Below the pieces are notes generated by a model. The model was not told the origin of the DNA. It made no database searches and saw only the letters and a program-made list of their open reading frames with translations. Positions 8,221 to 16,367 of a DNA stretch of 64,000 nucleotides are shown here, in pieces; the stretch's first letter is position 1; the number at the start of each line of letters is the position of its first letter. The stretch is taken from NCBI GenBank assembly GCA_018061945.1, contig JAGOTD010000003.1, positions 174,028 to 238,027 of the forward strand, written 5' to 3'. This stretch comes from Candidatus Peribacteraceae bacterium. Its GTDB lineage: Bacteria; Patescibacteriota; Gracilibacteria; Peribacterales; Peribacteraceae. Made by a program: the position numbers and the translations under genes.

Positions 8221-8562
8221 TCAAAAAATCCTCGATCCCAGCGGCAGCTCAGTATCAAAGCCCAGTAATGCGATATGGCCATCAGCATTTGCCGCGCCCA
8301 TCGTAAGACACTCAGACATAAACGGCCCAATCTGTTTCGGTGCGAAATTGATGGTACACACAACCAGCCGGTTCATGAGTGTTTCTTTGGTATACAGCTG
8401 CGTAATCTGCGCAGACGATTTCTTGGTGCCAATCTCGGGTCCAAAGTCGATTGTCAGCTTGTAGGCAGGCTTTCGGGCTTCGGGGAAATCCTGTACATCA
8501 ATAATACGCCCGACACGCATATCTACTTTCTCGAAGTCGGGGTAGGAGATGATTTTGCTCAT
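8221..8562 (-). CDS. csaA: CsaA-like tRNA-binding domain protein
   Basis: The 113-aa protein consists of a single tRNA-binding (OB-fold, EMAP/Trbp111-like) domain. The landmarks are DMRVGRIIDVQDFPEARKPA at residues 14-33, IDFGPEIGTKKSSAQIT, and a C-terminal GPFMSECLTMGA. This matches CsaA, a homodimeric protein with chaperone-like and tRNA-binding activity. A longer open frame upstream has no support. ATG 8562 is chosen because the family N-terminus fits and TACACT ends 9 nt upstream. Confidence 0.85.
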   Translation of the reverse strand: MSKIISYPDFEKVDMRVGRIIDVQDFPEARKPAYKLTIDFGPEIGTKKSSAQITQLYTKETLMNRLVVCTINFAPKQIGPFMSECLTMGAANADGHIALLGFDTELPLGSRIF

Positions 8563-8571
8563 ATTGTTATC

Positions 8572-8577
8572 AGTGTA
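8572..8577 (-). promoter_or_regulatory. -10 box of csaA
   Basis: On the minus strand TACACT ends 9 nt before the ATG at 8562. Confidence 0.5.
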
Positions 8578-8672
8578 TAGATATTCTATCTGAATGAAAT
8601 ATGACGAAAAGCCGCCATCCGTAGATGGCGGCTGTACATTGCTCCTTGCATCAAGTTGTCGATTGCCGATGT

Positions 8673-9191
8673 TCATGCCATGCTCTCGACGCTGGCGATA
8701 ATAACCATCATCCAACTTTGGGCTTCTTCGTCATCATCCTGCCCAATTTTTCTGATCTCAATCATCAAGAAGGACATCATGACGAATTGGTCAAATCCTA
8801 TTTCGCCGCCGTCATCCTGCTCGCTTTCCATTTCTATATATTGCTGCCTGAATTCCTCCAGAAGATCGGGGTTATCTCGTTCGAGCTCATGAATGAACTC
8901 CAGTATTGCGCGACATGCAATCGTATAAAGGAGAATTTGAAGTGAATTAGACCATTCAAGTCTCCTTGCCATCAGCATGACATGGCCAATGCTATTTTTA
9001 CCATTGTTACAGCATTCCTTCATGAATGCAGTAATCATGCTGATAACGTTCTTGGCATTGATGAGGTTTTTTGGCGCTTTGTCATACGCGGAACCGCTAG
9101 TGAGAAGAGCGGTCTTGTCGGTAATCTGCCGTGCGATGAGGGACCACTCTGCGCAATGGTTGAAAACGATCTGAAAGATGACGTTGGTCAT
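8673..9191 (-). CDS. 172-aa protein of unknown function
   Basis: I do not recognise this protein. It is mostly helical. The N-terminal half carries five cysteines in all (Cys13 and a CC pair near residue 60 among them), and the C-terminal third is acidic (ELERDNPDLLEEF, ESEQDDGGE, GQDDDEEAQ). There is no signal peptide; the helices ILLYTIACRAILEFI and VMMSFLMIEIR are amphipathic rather than clearly transmembrane. Its ATG overlaps the TGA of a 17-codon leader ORF (9241-9188) as ATGA, which suggests translational coupling. It lies between csaA and tRNA-Ala. Confidence 0.6.
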   Translation of the reverse strand: MTNVIFQIVFNHCAEWSLIARQITDKTALLTSGSAYDKAPKNLINAKNVISMITAFMKECCNNGKNSIGHVMLMARRLEWSNSLQILLYTIACRAILEFIHELERDNPDLLEEFRQQYIEMESEQDDGGEIGFDQFVMMSFLMIEIRKIGQDDDEEAQSWMMVIIASVESMA

Positions 9192-9241
9192 GTTCTTGCC
9201 CTTGATTTGAAGGAAGCGGACGATCTACCCGTTATGGGCAT
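9188..9241 (-). CDS. 17-aa leader ORF coupled to the 172-aa gene
   Basis: On the minus strand ATG 9241-9239 opens a 17-codon frame (MPITGRSSASFKSRART) that ends in TGA at 9190-9188, sharing ATGA with the next start. TATAAT (9256-9251) ends 9 nt before this ATG. That is the same spacing as for leaderless genes, so the leader ORF rather than the long gene would sit at the mRNA 5' end. The peptide itself shows nothing recognisable; its role would be to deliver ribosomes to the downstream start. Confidence 0.45.
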   Translation of the reverse strand: MPITGRSSASFKSRART

Positions 9242-9250
9242 ATCATTATA

Positions 9251-9256
9251 ATTATA
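9251..9256 (-). promoter_or_regulatory. -10 box before the leader ORF
   Basis: A consensus TATAAT on the minus strand, 9 nt before ATG 9241; a second TATAAT follows directly at 9250-9245. Confidence 0.5.
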
Positions 9257-9375
9257 AAATGTATTTTTTATTTTGGCAATTAAATGCTACCTATCATAAA
9301 TCAAATACAGACATTTGTATTCTGCTTTAACAAGCAGACAATTTTCTCTTTGTTCACTATGCAATGTTTTTCATT

Positions 9376-9451
9376 TGGTGGAGCTGAGGAGATTCGAACT
9401 CCTGACCCTCTGCTTGCAAAGCAGATGCTCTACCAGCTGAGCTACAGCCCC
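9376..9451 (-). tRNA. tRNA-Ala (anticodon TGC), CCA encoded
   Basis: Minus strand: the acceptor GGGGCTG pairs with CAGCTCC and includes the G3-U70 wobble pair that identifies alanine tRNA. The anticodon stem TCTGC/GCAGA holds the loop TTTGCAA (anticodon TGC). The T loop TTCGAAT is canonical. CCA is encoded (9378-9376). Confidence 0.97.
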
Positions 9452-9774
9452 ATTATTTCTATCCGCTGGTGACGGATGCATCTTGGTTTCGTGGCTACCA
9501 TCAGCCTAGGCTGATACGCTCCACATAGATGCCGCAAGATTGTACCGGAAATTTTGTATCTGGCTATACTCTTTTTAGCAAGTGGGCACTGACTGTGTAA
9601 AATCTATCAGATTCTTTCAATGTATCAAAACCAGAGCGGCCCTTCGTGGCCGCGGACTCGGTACGACTGCCGATGCTTCACTTCCCACACCGCGCCCGGG
9701 AACGGGACGCTCTGCAGGTGGAGGAAATTATTGTGACTGCACATCAAACAGGGTCAATGACCAGTTACTCTTTC
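9452..9774. other. gene-free gap with palindromes
   Basis: No gene is seen in these 323 bp upstream of tRNA-Ala. The stretch contains the perfect 16-nt palindrome ATCAGCCTAGGCTGAT (9500-9515), a CGGCC...GGCCG hairpin around 9635-9655 and a GC-rich CCCGGGAACGGGACGC segment. tRNA promoter elements probably lie close to 9460-9490 but are not clear. Confidence 0.4.
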
Positions 9775-10011
9775 TTATATTGGCCTCGGCCGGAAGAAGT
9801 TGGTAATGGGCGAGAACAAGACATCCATGGTGCCGGTCATAAAGGCGATGCTCCAGAAGAAGAGGAAAATGGCGCAGATGATCATCACGTTATACACGCC
9901 ACCGACTTTCTGCATCCACTCGGCCTCGCCGAACATGTCGCCGATTGCTTCGCGCTTGACCACCAGAAAGAAGCTTCCGACGATGCCGAGTAAACCGAAG
10001 ATAATATTCAT
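9775..10011 (-). CDS. small membrane protein downstream of thioredoxin
   Basis: The 78-aa protein has two hydrophobic helices, MNIIFGLLGIVGSFFLVVKR (1-20) and VYNVMIICAIFLFFWSIAFM (about 39-58), separated by a short charged loop (EAIGDMFGEAEWMQK). It ends in a basic tail. No family is recognised with certainty; small two-helix proteins of this look are frequent in CPR genomes. Its ATG lies 6 nt after the thioredoxin stop codon, so the two are almost certainly cotranscribed. Confidence 0.7.
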   Translation of the reverse strand: MNIIFGLLGIVGSFFLVVKREAIGDMFGEAEWMQKVGGVYNVMIICAIFLFFWSIAFMTGTMDVLFSPITNFFRPRPI

Positions 10012-10017
10012 ACAGAT

Positions 10018-10341
10018 TTAAGCGGCGATTGCGGCATCGAGCTTTATGCTCAGTTCTTCCTTGGAACGAGCGCCGACAAATGAATCGACCACTTCGCCTT
10101 TCTTGATGAGCAAGAAAGTAGGGATGCTCATAATGTTGTACTTGCCTGGCACCTCGGTGTTGTCATCGACGTTCATTTTTACAATCTTCACTTTGCCTTT
10201 GTACTTTTCGCCGAGCTCTTCGACAATTGGTAGCATGGCTTTGCATGGGCCACACCAAGGAGCCCAAAAATCGATGAAGACCGGCATATCAGCCTTAAGT
10301 ACTTCGGCGTCGAACGTTGCATCGGTGATTGGGTTGGCCAT
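10018..10341 (-). CDS. trxA: thioredoxin
   Basis: The 107-aa length is typical of bacterial thioredoxin 1, a cytosolic disulfide reductase. It contains the active site WAPWCGPCK around residues 28-36 and the cis-proline loop SIPTFLL at about 74-80, and ends with a charged helix. There is no signal peptide. It heads a two-gene unit with the small membrane protein. A TATACT box lies about 30 nt upstream, so this gene, unlike many neighbours, may have a short 5' leader. Confidence 0.95.
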   Translation of the reverse strand: MANPITDATFDAEVLKADMPVFIDFWAPWCGPCKAMLPIVEELGEKYKGKVKIVKMNVDDNTEVPGKYNIMSIPTFLLIKKGEVVDSFVGARSKEELSIKLDAAIAA

Positions 10342-10516
10342 ACGAGAGGGGAGTGAGAACTAGTGAGTAAGATGAGTATAAACGATGATGATCGGAAGAT
10401 GAAGAAGAAAAGAATATCTAGACAATTGCTTGTCGGCCATAACTCATTAGTGCGACGGCTGAACAATGTACAATGATGGAAGATGTCCTATAAAGCTACA
10501 ACCTAAGAACTACTAC

Positions 10517-11797
10517 CTAATTGTGTCCTTTCGATAATAACCCTTTCGTTATCTGTTTGCCGATTTCCACCGCTGGTTGGCCGTAGATATCGATACGATA
10601 CAACTTGCCTAAGTACACCACTTCGCTCATCAGCAAAAAGAAGAGTTGGCCCAAGTGATATTCATCGAGTCGCTGCAGCGAAATAGTTGCGTGCGGACGC
10701 TTGGCCGAGGTGAGCGCCTGGCTCGTGCCTTCGTAACACGCATCGAGCAGCTGGCCGAAGTTTTTTCCGGCGATATAGCCAAAAGGACCGGGGACATTCT
10801 TGGGCACTTCGTAGCGCTGCTTATCGATTTCGCGCACGAACAGATGCCATGATTTGCGCGGGCCGGCCATCCATTGCTGGAGTAGCGAGTGCTGATCCTG
10901 CGTGCCGATTGCGGCCTGAGGAATGGGGTTATAGCCTTCGGTCTTGCCGAGACTTTCGGCGAGCAGCTGCTGCTCCCAGCGCGCGAGTGATTGGAGCCTG
11001 TCGCCGTAGGGCATAATGACACGGATCGGATAATTGCGACGCGTATCGAGCAAAAATTGCACAGCTGCGAGTGATGCTGCCGGGTTTTTGGTGAGCGTTG
11101 TTTCCTGACAATGCGTATCCATTTCTTTGGCTCCGCGACAAAAGGCGTTGATATCGCCATTGAGCAGCGCGAGGCTAAGTAAGCCAACAGGCGTGAAGAT
11201 CGAGTAGCGTCCGCCGACGTTGGATGGAATCGGAAGTATCGTCATCTTGTGATCCATCGCGAAGCTGCGCAGCAGTCCGTCTTTTGGGTCGGTAATGGCG
11301 ACGACTCTGCTGCCGGGGTGAATTTTAACGACCTCCCGTACTTTTTCGAACAGCGCGAAGAACGCACTCATCGTTTCTAGTGTGCCGCCGGATTTGCTCA
11401 CCACTACAATCAACGCTGTTTTCCAATCGATGTGAGCGGCGTGCAGTGCAAGAGTATGAGGATCGATGGTATCGACAATCACAAACTCGGGAGTGGACGG
11501 TGTTTCGAATACTTCTTGTATCACTTTTGGACCGAGACCCGAACCACCAATGCCGATCCAGACAACAGTTTTGATCCCGTCGGCCTTTGCGCGCTTGGCG
11601 ACTTCTTGCACCTGTTTTATGGCGTCTTTGTCGTACGGATTCATCGACCAGCCGTGTTCGCCCTTTTCACGTTCGGTCAGCCAGTCTTCGGTATAGCGGC
11701 GGATGAGTGAACGGATGGTGGAAAATTCGGTATCAGGGATGCCGTAGCTAGGTGTAATGACTTTGGCGAGCGTTCCTTTGATATCGACGGTAAGCAT
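10517..11797 (-). CDS. pgi: glucose-6-phosphate isomerase
   Basis: The 426-aa protein interconverts glucose-6-phosphate and fructose-6-phosphate. The length suits the shorter bacterial PGI type. Visible motifs are VVWIGIGGSGLGPKVIQEVF near residue 78, VVVSKSGGTLETMSAFF near 134 (sugar-phosphate SIS loops), the catalytic-region SNVGGRYSIFTPVGL near 193, and GTQDQHSLLQQWMAGP near 300. It lies 47 nt downstream of ruvA on the same strand, suggesting a ruvA-pgi unit. With transketolase elsewhere in the window, it supports an active sugar-phosphate network. Confidence 0.95.
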   Translation of the reverse strand: MLTVDIKGTLAKVITPSYGIPDTEFSTIRSLIRRYTEDWLTEREKGEHGWSMNPYDKDAIKQVQEVAKRAKADGIKTVVWIGIGGSGLGPKVIQEVFETPSTPEFVIVDTIDPHTLALHAAHIDWKTALIVVVSKSGGTLETMSAFFALFEKVREVVKIHPGSRVVAITDPKDGLLRSFAMDHKMTILPIPSNVGGRYSIFTPVGLLSLALLNGDINAFCRGAKEMDTHCQETTLTKNPAASLAAVQFLLDTRRNYPIRVIMPYGDRLQSLARWEQQLLAESLGKTEGYNPIPQAAIGTQDQHSLLQQWMAGPRKSWHLFVREIDKQRYEVPKNVPGPFGYIAGKNFGQLLDACYEGTSQALTSAKRPHATISLQRLDEYHLGQLFFLLMSEVVYLGKLYRIDIYGQPAVEIGKQITKGLLSKGHN

Positions 11798-11844
11798 AGG
11801 ACAGGAGAAGGAAGAGGAGAGGACACGCAGAGCGTGATTGGACT

Positions 11845-12459
11845 TTACGACGCACGAACGGCAGAAATCTTGCGATTGGTGGCAAGTGAGCGCAGTGCGG
11901 CGGTCACTCGATCTTCGGTGCGCGCGTGATCGGCGGACACGGCTTGTAGCGCCTTGAGAGCCAAATTCTGATCGTATCCAAGCGAGAGCAATGCGGCCAG
12001 AGCGTCGCGATCAATCACATCATTGTCTGTTTGCGGGTTATTGCTTGTGAGCGAATCCGGATGCTTTTCGTAAATCGACTTTAATTCCAGTAATAATTTT
12101 TCGGCCTTTTTTTGACCAACACCTTTTACCTGCGCCAGAATATTTGCATCCTGCATCGCAATTGCCTGCATCAGTAAATTGCGTGAAATGGAACAGAGTT
12201 CGAGCGCCAGCTTTGGGCCAATTCCCGACAAACTGATGAATTGCACAAACAAACTACGATCTTGTTCCGAGAGAAAGCCAAAAAGATCCAATCGATCTTC
12301 ACGAACGTACGTATGGACAATCAGTTTTTGCTCCTGCCCTTCGGCGACTTTTTCCCAGACTGGTAGGGGAACAGTGAGTAAATAACCCACTCCCTGCACA
12401 TCGATACTTACTTGTGGAGGAGTGAGCCTGTGAGCAATCCCGCGCAGTGAATGAATCAT
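11845..12459 (-). CDS. ruvA: Holliday junction branch migration protein RuvA
   Basis: The 204-aa RuvA binds the four-way junction and recruits the RuvB motor. Domain I is the OB fold (MIHSLRGIAH, QVSIDVQGVGYLLTVP, VREDRLDLFGFLSEQDR). Domain II has two helix-hairpin-helix motifs, LSGIGPKLALELC and VKGVGQKKAEKLLLELK. Domain III (DALAALLSLGYDQNLALKAL) is the RuvB-contacting three-helix unit. ATG 12459 is preferred over an upstream ATG because MIHSL matches the family N-terminus and TATCAT ends 8 nt before it. Confidence 0.95.
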   Translation of the reverse strand: MIHSLRGIAHRLTPPQVSIDVQGVGYLLTVPLPVWEKVAEGQEQKLIVHTYVREDRLDLFGFLSEQDRSLFVQFISLSGIGPKLALELCSISRNLLMQAIAMQDANILAQVKGVGQKKAEKLLLELKSIYEKHPDSLTSNNPQTDNDVIDRDALAALLSLGYDQNLALKALQAVSADHARTEDRVTAALRSLATNRKISAVRAS

Positions 12460-12467
12460 GGGAAGTA

Positions 12468-12473
12468 ATGATA
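12468..12473 (-). promoter_or_regulatory. -10 box of ruvA (leaderless spacing)
   Basis: TATCAT on the minus strand ends 8 nt before ATG 12459. Confidence 0.45.
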
Positions 12474-12512
12474 GCAAAAAAGCGGGCTGTTGCCTGTATA
12501 TCTTTCTTTACA

Positions 12513-12662
12513 TGTGTGTCGTGGTTCGGCTGCGCTCACCATGACACACGTATAGCGCTTATTATGAAATTGCTATCCGTTTAGTATTGGTAGTCAGTAA
12601 AGCTGAGCTTGTCACCCTAAGCGTAGTCAATCGTGTCACCCTGAGCGCAGTCGAAGGGTGAC
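12513..12662. repeat. inverted copies of the TGAGCGCAGTCGAAGG-type repeat
   Basis: TGTGTC...GACACA closes a hairpin (12513-12550) containing GGCTGCGCTCACCATGAC. Two further copies, CACCCTAAGCGTAGTC and CACCCTGAGCGCAGTCGAAGG, follow at 12610-12660. The same words return at 23170-23250. This motif type is widespread in intergenic DNA of environmental bacteria. Confidence 0.65.
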
Positions 12663-12682
12663 TTCTATTAATCTCAAAAATA

Positions 12683-12691
12683 TGCTATAAT
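12683..12691 (+). promoter_or_regulatory. extended -10 box of the M23 peptidase gene
   Basis: TGCTATAAT is a consensus extended -10. The ATG lies 14 nt after it, leaving a leader of roughly 7 nt. Confidence 0.6.
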
Positions 12692-12705
12692 ATGAGGATT
12701 TCTCT

Positions 12706-14514
12706 ATGCATTTTCGTTTTCCCTCTTCTCGTTGGCTGGCCATTCTCCTGGTGTCGCTCTGTGTGCCGACTCTTACGTCGTCGCAAGTCGTTGCGACAGA
12801 TGACGAGTTTACGCAGGCGAAAACCGAGTTCGACAGCATGCTGCATAAAGCAGCCGAAAGCAGCCAGCGCAAGGCGCAGTTGGAGCAGGATTTGGCAGCG
12901 TACAATTCTACGGTTAAAGAAGTGCAAGATGCCTTGCTAAAAACAACGCAAGAGCGCAAGCAGGTTCGCACCGATATTGCGCAGCGCAAAGAGCTGATAG
13001 CGGTATTGGAAAAACAAATTGCGTCGATCCGCGATACGAAATCTTTCTACACAGAGATTCAGAAAGATCAGAAAGCGGAGCTCGTGACATTCGTGCGCTA
13101 CGTGGCCACGCGGCAGATGGAAGTGGCCGATACCGGGCCGGTGGTTGGTGGCTCTATCATCCGTCAAATGCTGCGCGGATCGCTGGGCGATATTATCGAA
13201 CAGGATTTAAGCCGTCAGGCACTCCTTACCGCTAGACGTCAGTTTTTGTCGGAACTATCGGTGTACATGACAGAAAATGATTCGGCTCTCTTGCGCCTAG
13301 AAGATATGGAAGGCCAGCTTCAAGCGGAGGTTTTGGCACTTCAATCAACCTATGAGTCGCTGCAGAAAAAAGCTGAGGAAGTGCAGGCCGTTGTCGATAT
13401 GAGCTGGCAGCAGAAAGTGTTAACCGAGCAGGAATTGCAGCAGGTCCAGAACGAAACCAGCGAAGTGGACAATGAACTGGCTGCTATGCAAAGCAGCTTA
13501 CTTGCTATTCACACACAGCTCAAAGAAGCCAAACTCAAGCAACTGTCGGCCGATATGGCGACACTCGAACAGCAGAAAAAGGATTTCATGAATAAGAAGC
13601 TACTGCTGCAGGCGACAGAAGTGCGACTCACAACTATCGATGACGAACAATTGCGTGCGCTCAATAATGCCATGAGTAAGCGCAATACCGATAAAAATCT
13701 GTATAAGCGGGTGGGTGAATTGCAGCTGAAAATCAGTCAGAAGGAAAAAGAGTACGCGCAAAAATTGCAGACAGTTGGTGCACTCACAGGCAGCGGACAG
13801 GATGCCGAAGCTCTGAAAGTGCAGGCAGCCAAAGAAGCGGAAGTGAAGGGCTTACAGACCGACCTGCAGCGCATGCGTGATACGCTCGCGCTTTTACAGC
13901 AAGGAGTGCCACTCGATTATGCCGAAGACTACACGCGTAAAAAGCTTCTGTGGACGATTGCGGAAGCTCAGCTGAAAACAACGCGCGAGGATATTGTCAT
14001 CACAACAGCCGATCTCGCCAAACTGGAGACAAAAATCAGTGATCTGCAAGCAGAGATCGATGGTGTGAAAGATGATTCATTTCAGCTTAAGGCACTGCGT
14101 GTCACCGATTTCATCTGGCCGGTAAAGGGTTATGTGACTGCCGGCTTTTACGACACGGCGTACCAGAAAGTGTTCCACGTGCCACATCGTGCTATCGATA
14201 TCGCCACTATGCAGGGAACATCCGTCCGGGCAACAGCCGATGGTATCATTTTCCACGTCAGACTCGGTGGCGCTAAAGGCTACACATACGTGCTCATCGG
14301 TCATCGTAACGGCTATGCCAGCTTGTATGGCCACCTCTCCAAAGTGCTCGTTAAAAACGGCGACATTATTGCCCAGGGACAAATCATTGGGCTTTCGGGT
14401 GGCAGGCCGGGAACAGACGGCGCAGGTCCCATGACAACCGGTGCACACTTACATTTTGAGATCACAAAAAACGGCGCACACATGGATCCGCGTTCAGTGT
14501 TGCCGGGGAAATAG
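12706..14514 (+). CDS. secreted coiled-coil M23-family peptidase (EnvC/NlpD-like)
   Basis: The 602-aa protein has an N-terminal signal peptide (WLAILLVSLCVPTLTSS). A long predicted coiled coil runs through about residues 30-455 (heptad-rich EQDLAAYNSTVKEVQDAL and so on). A C-terminal M23 (LytM) domain occupies about 470-600. Zinc-binding residues can be read in HRAIDIAT (HxxxD) and HLHFEITKNG (HxH), with GHRNGYASLYGHLS between them, so the peptidase looks catalytically intact. This is the EnvC-like layout, in which a coiled coil regulates a peptidoglycan endopeptidase or an amidase activator at division. The protein would act outside the membrane. Confidence 0.88.
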   Translation: MHFRFPSSRWLAILLVSLCVPTLTSSQVVATDDEFTQAKTEFDSMLHKAAESSQRKAQLEQDLAAYNSTVKEVQDALLKTTQERKQVRTDIAQRKELIAVLEKQIASIRDTKSFYTEIQKDQKAELVTFVRYVATRQMEVADTGPVVGGSIIRQMLRGSLGDIIEQDLSRQALLTARRQFLSELSVYMTENDSALLRLEDMEGQLQAEVLALQSTYESLQKKAEEVQAVVDMSWQQKVLTEQELQQVQNETSEVDNELAAMQSSLLAIHTQLKEAKLKQLSADMATLEQQKKDFMNKKLLLQATEVRLTTIDDEQLRALNNAMSKRNTDKNLYKRVGELQLKISQKEKEYAQKLQTVGALTGSGQDAEALKVQAAKEAEVKGLQTDLQRMRDTLALLQQGVPLDYAEDYTRKKLLWTIAEAQLKTTREDIVITTADLAKLETKISDLQAEIDGVKDDSFQLKALRVTDFIWPVKGYVTAGFYDTAYQKVFHVPHRAIDIATMQGTSVRATADGIIFHVRLGGAKGYTYVLIGHRNGYASLYGHLSKVLVKNGDIIAQGQIIGLSGGRPGTDGAGPMTTGAHLHFEITKNGAHMDPRSVLPGK

Positions 14515-14575
14515 GTTTAGGGCTGGGCTTTGGGTTTTTATGCAGAGATTTGAATTTTCATGTATCCAGATCATT

Positions 14576-14612
14576 CGTAATTCGTAATACGTGATTCGTA
14601 ATTCGTTTATCG
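14576..14612. repeat. 7-nt tandem repeat (CGTAATT units)
   Basis: CGTAATT, CGTAATA, CGTGATT, CGTAATT and CGTTTAT are the complement of the ACGAATT family. They lie between the M23 gene and rsmI and run into the rsmI stop codon. Confidence 0.75.
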
Positions 14613-15278
14613 TCCCTCCATCACAATCACAAACTCTCCCTTTACTGTCAGATTTTTTGCAACGTCTTCCAATGCACTAATCGTTGTAGCGATAATTTCT
14701 TCGTGCATTTTTGTGAGTTCGCGCGCGATGACAATGCGGCGTGTGTGTTGATCGGCAAAGATATGTGCAAACTCAGACAGCGTCTTCAAAATCCGATGCG
14801 GCGATTCGTAGAACACAATTGTTTTCTCTTCATTGATGAGTGATTTGAGCAATGTCTGCCTGCCTTTTTTGATCGGCAAGAATCCGAGATAGGTAAATGT
14901 ATGAATCGGCAGTCCGCTTGCAGATAAGGCAGCGAGAAAAGCCGATGCGCCCGGAATCACTTCCAGCGGCAGATTGGCTTCGCGTACCTTGGAGACAAGT
15001 GCGTAACCGGGGTCCGAAATGCACGGCGTGCCGGCATCAGATACCAGGCACAAATGTTGGCCGGATGCGAGGCTGCGCACAATATGATCGACTTTGCCAC
15101 TATCGGAATAGCCATGCAGTGAGATGAGTTGTTTTTTCGGCAGGCTTAAAAGCTGAAGCAAATGCCCGGCTACACGCGTGTCTTCGCATACAATGCCGTC
15201 ACACTTTTTGAGCGTCTCGAGTGCGCGCAGTGTAATGTCGCCGAGATTGCCTATAGGAGTGGAGACGATTGAGAGCAT
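14607..15278 (-). CDS. rsmI: 16S rRNA (cytidine1402-2'-O)-methyltransferase RsmI
   Basis: The 223-aa SAM-dependent methylase modifies C1402 in the decoding centre of 16S rRNA. Family signatures are MLSIVSTPIGNLGDITLRAL at the N-terminus, VCEDTRVAGHLL, SLHGYSD, LVSDAGTPCISDPGYALV, and the C-terminal VIARELTKMHEEI. The frame is open to 15365. MLSIV at 15278 matches the usual RsmI N-terminus; an ATG at 15290 is the alternative. A hairpin (15308-15345) lies just upstream. Confidence 0.93.
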   Translation of the reverse strand: MLSIVSTPIGNLGDITLRALETLKKCDGIVCEDTRVAGHLLQLLSLPKKQLISLHGYSDSGKVDHIVRSLASGQHLCLVSDAGTPCISDPGYALVSKVREANLPLEVIPGASAFLAALSASGLPIHTFTYLGFLPIKKGRQTLLKSLINEEKTIVFYESPHRILKTLSEFAHIFADQHTRRIVIARELTKMHEEIIATTISALEDVAKNLTVKGEFVIVMEGR

Positions 15279-15307
15279 CGGATGCAGCATAATAGAGATT
15301 GTGCGTA

Positions 15308-15345
15308 TAGCAAGCCGCCCTAAAGTCGAAATGACTTCAGGGCAG
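15308..15345. repeat. imperfect hairpin upstream of rsmI
   Basis: GCCGCCCTAAAGTC pairs with GACTTCAGGGCAGC around a short GAAAT loop, with one mismatch in the main stem. It lies between rsmI and the PEP-CTERM gene. It lacks a T tract, so a role as a terminator is doubtful. Confidence 0.4.
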
Positions 15346-15381
15346 CGTGCGGTTTTTAGCATCATCGGAATCCATTCTGAA

Positions 15382-16041
15382 TTATCTCTTCTGGCGTCGT
15401 GCCATCAAGACGATTGGGATAATCGCCAGCAAGGCGCTGACTATGGTTGCGGGTTCGGGGGTCGCCCTCGGATCAGGGACTAGAGTTTCTACCCGGGCCA
15501 CTCCTAAGCTCCAGCCTGCCGAAGCATGACTGGGAAGGAAGTTGTTGAATCCTGGGTTAGCAGCTCTGCTGAGCCAATACGAATTTCCGGCCAAGGCCGT
15601 GCCGCCGTTGGTGGAAATATAGTACTCTTTGTCGACTCCCGAAACGGTTACAAAAATGTAACCAGGCGTGAGGCTGATAGGATCAATGGGAGCCATCCAT
15701 CTTTGTGTTCCAGCGTTCCTGTCGATCGTGATGACCGTATCCGTGATCATCGTGCTGGTAAGAGCATTGTAAAGACGTAAACGCGCATGAGCGGAGTCAT
15801 TGGGTGCGCCGCTAAGGCCGCCGTCGAAAAACAGATGAGTTGCCTCGAACCCTTCATTCAGCCTGATGAGGCCGCCGAATGCCTGCCCACCAAGAGGTGA
15901 GTTGTAGACGGCAAGCGCTCCTTCAAAGGTAGGAGGGGAAGGCATGTCACCCACTGTTCTGTATACCACCCCCGCCGAAGCGGACGTTGCGAAGAGGCCG
16001 GCCATCGTGATGGCGGCAAAGAAACGCAGGATCTTCTTCAT
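15382..16041 (-). CDS. secreted PEP-CTERM sorting-domain protein
   Basis: The 219-aa protein starts with a clear signal peptide (MKKILRFFAAITMAGLFATS, cleavage after ASA). It ends with a PEP-CTERM signal: TPEPATIVSALLAIIPIVLM followed by ARRQKR, that is a Pro-Glu-Pro box, a helix and a basic stop. In known systems such proteins are processed by exosortase (EpsH-type) and go to the cell surface or exopolysaccharide. The mature part is beta-rich with no recognisable catalytic domain. ATG 16041 is chosen because it creates the signal peptide; the upstream in-frame extension does not. No exosortase gene is in this window. Confidence 0.85.
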   Translation of the reverse strand: MKKILRFFAAITMAGLFATSASAGVVYRTVGDMPSPPTFEGALAVYNSPLGGQAFGGLIRLNEGFEATHLFFDGGLSGAPNDSAHARLRLYNALTSTMITDTVITIDRNAGTQRWMAPIDPISLTPGYIFVTVSGVDKEYYISTNGGTALAGNSYWLSRAANPGFNNFLPSHASAGWSLGVARVETLVPDPRATPEPATIVSALLAIIPIVLMARRQKR

Positions 16042-16367
16042 CGCAGTAACCCTCGGAGTCGAGTATGAAATCCTTTTGATGCTGTGAATGACCAACACGG
16101 TCATTCAAAACCGCGTCCTTTCGGATAAGAATCAGTATCCAATGTCTAGTTTACTTTGCAAGTAAGGTGCCCTTGAATAAGTATCCGTTTTATTGTGGTC
16201 ATAAAATGCCTCATTGCGAGCATTGTTTCTGTGCTTTTTGCTTCGTCGTCCAGAGAATCAATTTTGTGCGCACCAATACAGCAGCAGACTCTTTGCTTTT
16301 TTGACGACTATGGTAGACTCTCCGTACGGAAAAGAGACTTCTTTGTTGATTCATTCTTCCTTTGACT
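16042..16367. other. divergent intergenic region before gyrA
   Basis: No gene is present in these 326 bp. Toward gyrA an extended -10 (TGGTAGACT, 16311-16319) is visible, about 48 nt before the start, so gyrA appears to have a real 5' leader. The rest shows no repeat or RNA motif that I recognise. Confidence 0.45.
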
